Positions 59,762 through 64,000 of a stretch of 64,000 nucleotides of DNA are shown piece by piece (within the stretch, counting starts at the first letter, position 1; every line of letters begins with the position of its first letter). Under the pieces are notes generated by a model that saw only the letters and a program-made list of their open reading frames with translations, ran no database searches and was not told where the DNA came from. The stretch is taken from NCBI GenBank assembly GCA_003255025.1, contig QANY01005678.1, forward strand, positions 777,063-841,062. Reading direction: 5' to 3'. This DNA comes from Datisca glomerata. Taxonomy: Eukaryota; Streptophyta; Magnoliopsida; Cucurbitales; Datiscaceae. The translations under genes and the position numbers were made by a program.

Positions 59762-60362
59762 GTGTTTGGTTCAATAATAATAATTATTTCAGTATAGGTA
59801 TTAAAAGTAAATGCGTTAAAATATAATATTTGATTTATATTCTAAAGAGATAACATGTAAATTCTAAAAAATGAAAATGATGTACTGGTGACGTCAAATG
59901 ATGAGTCGACATCATTAGTGAGATCTAGAAGTGTTTTTGTTTACAAGCTTGTATCCATGGGTAATTTACAAAAATATACTTCTGGATATGATCTTCAGAA
60001 CTTTACACTCAGTTTTTTAAAATGACAAAACTATTCCATTGACCCTCTATTTTTAACGATTTTGGCTATTGAAATTGTTAATATATTATTAGAAGGGTTC
60101 AAGTAGTTTATAATATAATAATTATTTAAAAGATTAAATAAAATAATTATTTTAGGATGTTCTAGTACACTTACTGATTCTTATCATTAACAATCTTATA
60201 TAAAATGATTATTTGAAAGAAGTCAACTAACCACAAAAAACTACTTGAACCATTCATTTTATTTTCTCTAACTTTTGTTTGACTACTAAAAACATGTAAA
60301 TAATTATTTGAAGTGTTAAAATAGTTATAACGGATTTTTTTGAAAATTACTTAATATGACTA
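59762..60362 (-). repeat. LCB2 upstream block, copy 3
   Basis: Homologous to 39,470-40,162 and 40,630-41,235. Ends AATTACTTAATATGACTA at 60,362, joined to an LCB2 exon-1 copy at the same breakpoint as copy 1 (40,162/40,163). Confidence 0.82.
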
Positions 60363-60605
60363 CTGAAGATTGCTAGAGTGCCACCACCAATCGAAAACAT
60401 CTTTCTGAATAAGTCGCGGAATTGGCCGAAAGCGAAGAGAAAGCCATAGCTGAAGTAGGTGGTCAGAGCGGCCGAATACGGAATCGTAATCATTTGGAGC
60501 TGTATTTGCAGCAAATTCTAAAACTTTTCAGTAATGGCCGGATCTGGAGGGCTGAAGATGATTGGAATGGGAGGAGGCCAGAAATTTCCCAGAAAATAAA
60601 ACTTG
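60363..60605 (-). pseudogene. LCB2 exon 1 and leader, damaged copy
   Basis: Exon 1 homology 60,363-60,493, ATG at 60,493. A net 5-base gain near 60,385-60,405 shifts the frame, so the 42-codon reading is lost. The leader follows to about 60,605, where it is joined abruptly to an exon 7 fragment of another partial copy. Confidence 0.8.
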
Positions 60606-60612
60606 GGTTATC

Positions 60613-61905
60613 ATTTCGATAATTTACTCTCTCATAACTTTCTCTAAGTGAGATTGCATTAAACATATAAAACAAGTCGTATTTATTATTTCTCTCAAAA
60701 GATATTTTAGGGGATAACATGATCAATATAACTATAGTGATTGTATACTACTTACCTTATGTTGAAAACCTCGAGTACCATTGACTATTGAATTATGGTT
60801 TAATGAGTCACTAATTATCAGCCCTCCCTATAATTGAATGTAATAAAAGAACATTGCAATTATAAACCTTCTTTGTCCAACATGAGTCTCAAATCTCAAT
60901 CGCATTGTTCACTTACCTTTCCCATAAGGACGGGAAGGATGGCAGAGTTTGTTACATATCCCATACCAAACACTATTGCAGCTGGCTTTCCAACAAAGTT
61001 TGCGACACACTTCTCCAACTTTATATGCAGCGTTGTCGTTCCTGATAGTAAAGTTGGATAAGTAACAAATGCTAATCAAGAACACTAACATGGTCCAAAA
61101 GTTTATTAGTACCTCCAACACGAGCACTGCAGGTGCTCGGAGAAAACCTCTTTAATGATTGAATTACACGAGGTGTGCAATATTCATCTGCTGCAACAAA
61201 GCCTAGATAATTATATGATCCCAAGTTAAGGCATCTGCTTATTTTTGTGGTTCGCCAGCATGTGATTATGGAGGAATCAGAGGAATCAATCCCTAAAGTG
61301 TAGTTAAGAAACTGCGCTGAGAAATACATGCGAATTCTTTTTGTGTAATAGGAGCAGACCTTGAAAAGGAGGGGAAAGGGGAAATAAAATGCGAATTCAA
61401 GCAGAGATTTAGACTACTGACGCAATGGAGGGTCACTTAAGTGTCTGTTACTATCGTTGGAGTAGCGTTCAACCATGTCAAATCAGACATTAAGAATACT
61501 CACAATCGATCGTCCAAAACAGTCTTGCAGAGTAGAAGACGTAAGTTAAAACAAATAGTAGACCTATAGTCAAAATGAGACATAAAAACCTCTAATTCTT
61601 AGACCCCGAATCTAGTTATTTAATTACTAATAAAGAGATCTAATTATAAGAGCAACGATGGAAGAAACATCTTTAAGAAAAAATGAAAACGAAAATCCAA
61701 TACAACATAAGTTCTCCCAATACAAGGTTAGCCAATAGCAGTATAACAGCTATCGCGATTGTACGAAATAAGAAGTACAAGATGTCACCAATGTCTCACG
61801 CAGACCCAGATGTTGCTCAAGCTTATCCCCCAAACAATGGTCTCGTGGATTTTGAAAAGAAAATATTTGAGAATTGCTTCATTCCAAAATTGCGAACGAG
61901 GGCAC
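60613..61905 (-). pseudogene. LCB2 gene-body fragment (part of exon 7 back to intron 2)
   Basis: Aligns with 43,920-45,207 of the intact gene: partial exon 7 (60,613-60,650), exon 6 with an internal deletion of about 25 bases (60,750-60,828), exon 5 (60,918-61,042), exon 4 with a 3-base deletion removing the Asp of RVDGG (61,115-61,256), exon 3 with a 1-base deletion (61,438-61,535), and most of intron 2. Exons 1-2 and 8-12 are absent. It cannot encode a functional subunit. Confidence 0.88.
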
Positions 61906-62562
61906 TTGCTATTATTTGTCCTTGTTCAATATTATAAATTTATACTGTTTGTCTCTTTCCTAATTTATAAAATTTATAAATTAACATATTATTTATCTCA
62001 TTCAAAATTTTAAATTATCAAACTATTTTAAAAATAATTTATTATTATGGCAAATAATATAGGTGAGCAGACTCTGTTGTCCATTTTATTTTTCTATAAA
62101 ACTCTTTGCCCGATAACTGCCTTCATTATTTTCTAAAGTATGGACCCCGATTAATTCCTTTTGAAGTAAGATCGTTATTATAATATCTCTCTCTCTGCTC
62201 CTTACATTTATGTACGGCTACGTAGGCTTGATGGTTAGATGATACCCGTCAACTATCACAATGATGTTAGTTACTTTTTATTCATTAAGTCATTGGGATT
62301 ATCATTTTTTTACTGAAAATTTTTCAATATAAACAAGTTTATTAGTAATATGTTAAAAAATAGTTGGGTTTCAAATATTATAGGTAAATGATATTTTTCT
62401 AAACGGTTAATAAATTTATACCATAATGCTCTTAATCTATATAAACAACTACATAATAAATATTGGACAATCGAATGGAAGTTATTGCTATATCAGTCTA
62501 TATACTTATAATTAAGAAAACTTTAAAATTTAAAATTTAAATTTAGCACATTATCAACAACT
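61906..62562. other. AT-rich spacer
   Basis: No gene, RNA or clear repeat recognised. Confidence 0.4.
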
Positions 62563-62870
62563 ACCGTTGAACAGGAATAATTCTCGATATTCGGCCACAT
62601 TAGCGGAGAAAAAAAATAATTAAAGTAAATGTCACAGAAGCATTATGAGAATAGTTGAAGTTGTCATATTGGCAGATCTGAAGATGCTGATATGAAACTA
62701 CTCGCCTAACCAAAGTAGCTGGATTATAAAAAGTCCCATAGCAAGTTATGAAAGCCAGAGAAGCCAATTGAGGGAATCATCACAGTAACAAAGCTGGTAG
62801 CAATCACTACAACCGTCAGATTCGTCACACTACGCTAAATGATTCAAATTCAAAAAGTTTCTAATACTGA
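62563..62870. repeat. 0.3-kb direct repeat, unit 1
   Basis: Matches 63,391-63,697 in the same orientation at roughly 80% by eye (shared AATAATTCTC, CATTATGAGAATAGTTGAA, GAGGGAATCAT, GATTCGTCACACTACGC). It includes the end of the exon-like segment 62,850-63,004. Confidence 0.85.
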
Positions 62871-63004
62871 TAAGCAAGGCACTTTTGTGCCTTTACTGCG
62901 CGGGTCTAGGAGATCAGACCACTTTTTGTGCCGCCAATGGAAAGCGAGGATTAACTTCTCTGCAATCTCCTGGGTTGTGTAAGGCTTCATGTTCTTAAGC
63001 TTAT
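62850..63004 (-). CDS. Possible terminal exon of an unrecognised gene
   Basis: On the minus strand a TTTTCCTGCAG acceptor is followed by 50 open codons (KLKNMKPYTTQEIAEKLILA ... HKKWSDLLDPRSKGTKVPC) to TGA at 62,850. Composition and splice context look genuine, and the following sequence would be a 3' UTR. I do not recognise the family and could not find the preceding exons before the window end. It could instead be a fragment of a decayed element or host gene. Confidence 0.3.
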
Positions 63005-63071
63005 CTGCAGGAAAAGAGAGGATCCACATAAGAAAAGAAATGAAAAAAAAAAGAGAACAAATAATAAGAGC

Positions 63072-63185
63072 AGACTCCTAACGAGAATGGAAATCGAAGC
63101 GTCAGAACAGACCCCTGGTGAGAATGGAAATCGAAGTATTAGAGAAGACTCTTAGCGAGAATGGGAATTAGAACGTTAGAACATA
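63072..63185. repeat. Minisatellite, about 37-bp unit, three copies
   Basis: Units (C/T)GAGAATGGAAATCGAAG-(C)GT(C)AGAACAGAC-CCTAG. Lies between the two 0.3-kb direct repeats. Confidence 0.78.
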
Positions 63186-63390
63186 CCATTGATGTGAACA
63201 TGAGAATGAAATGACAAGCTCACGTAACCATCAAACGCACATCATTTGGTAAGTTATATTAGTATTATTGCTAACTTATAGGTCATTATTATTGCAGGTC
63301 CCAATAAATCTAGTATTGAAAATCGAGGAATCAAATCATTACACCTGAATGAAGAGAGACATCATCAAGTGTAATGGGGGCAAATGGACA

Positions 63391-63697
63391 CGAATAATTC
63401 TCATTGTTCGGCCACATAACAGAGAAGAAAAATAATTAAAGCAAATGCCACAGAAGCATTATGAGAATAGTTGAATTTTTCATGTTGACAGATCTAAAGA
63501 AGTTAATCTGGAGCTACTCACTTAATCAATGTAGCTGAAGTATAAAAGTAGCATAGGAAGTCATAAAAGCCGGAGAAGCCAATCGAGGGAATCATTACCG
63601 TGGCAAAGCTGGTAGCAGTCACTATAACTGTCTGATTCGTCACACTACGCCAAATAATTCAAATTTAAAAAGTTATTAACACTGATAAAAAATGATT
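63391..63697. repeat. 0.3-kb direct repeat, unit 2
   Basis: Partner of 62,563-62,870, offset by about 828 bp. Lacks the exon-like segment that follows unit 1. Confidence 0.85.
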
Positions 63698-64000
63698 TAT
63701 TCACCTAAAAGATGAAATAAATCCTAGAAGATAAACTCAATCTCAAAGAATATTCCGTTTATTCTTACTTTATTTCAGGAATTAAGTTGTATTACAAGCC
63801 TATAAATACATGTCAAATTGTAAACTGAAGGATCATCGAATACAAGTCATTGCAAATTGCTTACTCTTATACTTATTTTCTCTACTCTTGATATTTTCTA
63901 TTTTAGAGGGAAAAAATCCTTTACAACTGTAGTAAATGATAATTTAGAAATAATTTTAATTTTTTTTAGGAATAAATTATAAACAATAAATGTAGAACAT
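63698..64000 (+). repeat. LTR-like sequence running off the window
   Basis: Contains CCTATAAATACATG, a TATA box in the usual LTR context, followed by a pyrimidine-rich leader (TTACTCTTATACTTATTTTC). It resembles the promoter half of a retrotransposon LTR, but no partner, primer site or polyprotein is visible here. Confidence 0.35.

Overview
This window is nuclear DNA from a flowering plant, most likely a eudicot. It is AT-rich, contains a 12-exon plant-type gene, and is packed with plant transposon families (hAT, PIF/Harbinger, MULE, Ty1/copia, a Helitron-like element) plus an endogenous plant pararetrovirus. I cannot name the species. Almost all the long open frames belong to decayed mobile elements. 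Only one host gene is intact.

Layout. 1-3.5 kb: a decayed PIF/Harbinger element on the minus strand (Myb/SANT-like ORF and transposase end). 4.2-7.8 kb: a hAT element with 8-bp target duplications. 8.3-18.4 kb: two tandem, differently deleted copies of an endogenous caulimovirid, minus strand, capped by a Helitron-like end. 19.1-32.6 kb: a MULE-like region with degenerate inverted ends and a catalytically deleted MURA remnant. It is split by a Ty1/copia element (20,337-30,258), which is itself split by a second hAT copy (24,098-27,812) and a 230-bp MITE. 33.5-38.5 kb: a second Ty1/copia element, minus strand.

39.5-61.9 kb: the LCB2 locus. The intact gene for the LCB2 subunit of serine palmitoyltransferase (sphingolipid synthesis) lies on the minus strand at 41,622-45,535 with 12 exons and 489 codons. 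It is flanked by tandem partial duplicates carrying its exon 1, leader/promoter and a 600-bp upstream block, and by a rearranged pseudogene. Its upstream region is broken by three insertions: a 1.6-kb MULE-like element 27 bp before the ATG, a 1.1-kb MULE, and an 11-kb nested pair. The inner member of that pair is a MULE carrying a MURA transposase pseudogene converging on a DUF1985/Ulp1-type protease pseudogene (Kaonashi/CUMULE-like).

The most unusual structure is inside that inner MULE. Dispersed clusters of a hairpin minisatellite (arms built on CTACACGATGG / CCATCGTGTAG) occupy the introns and spacers of both element genes. 62-64 kb: a 0.3-kb direct repeat, an unrecognised terminal exon, a short minisatellite and LTR-like sequence running off the window.

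The genes do not form an operon or pathway. The common theme is layered insertion around a single essential lipid gene.
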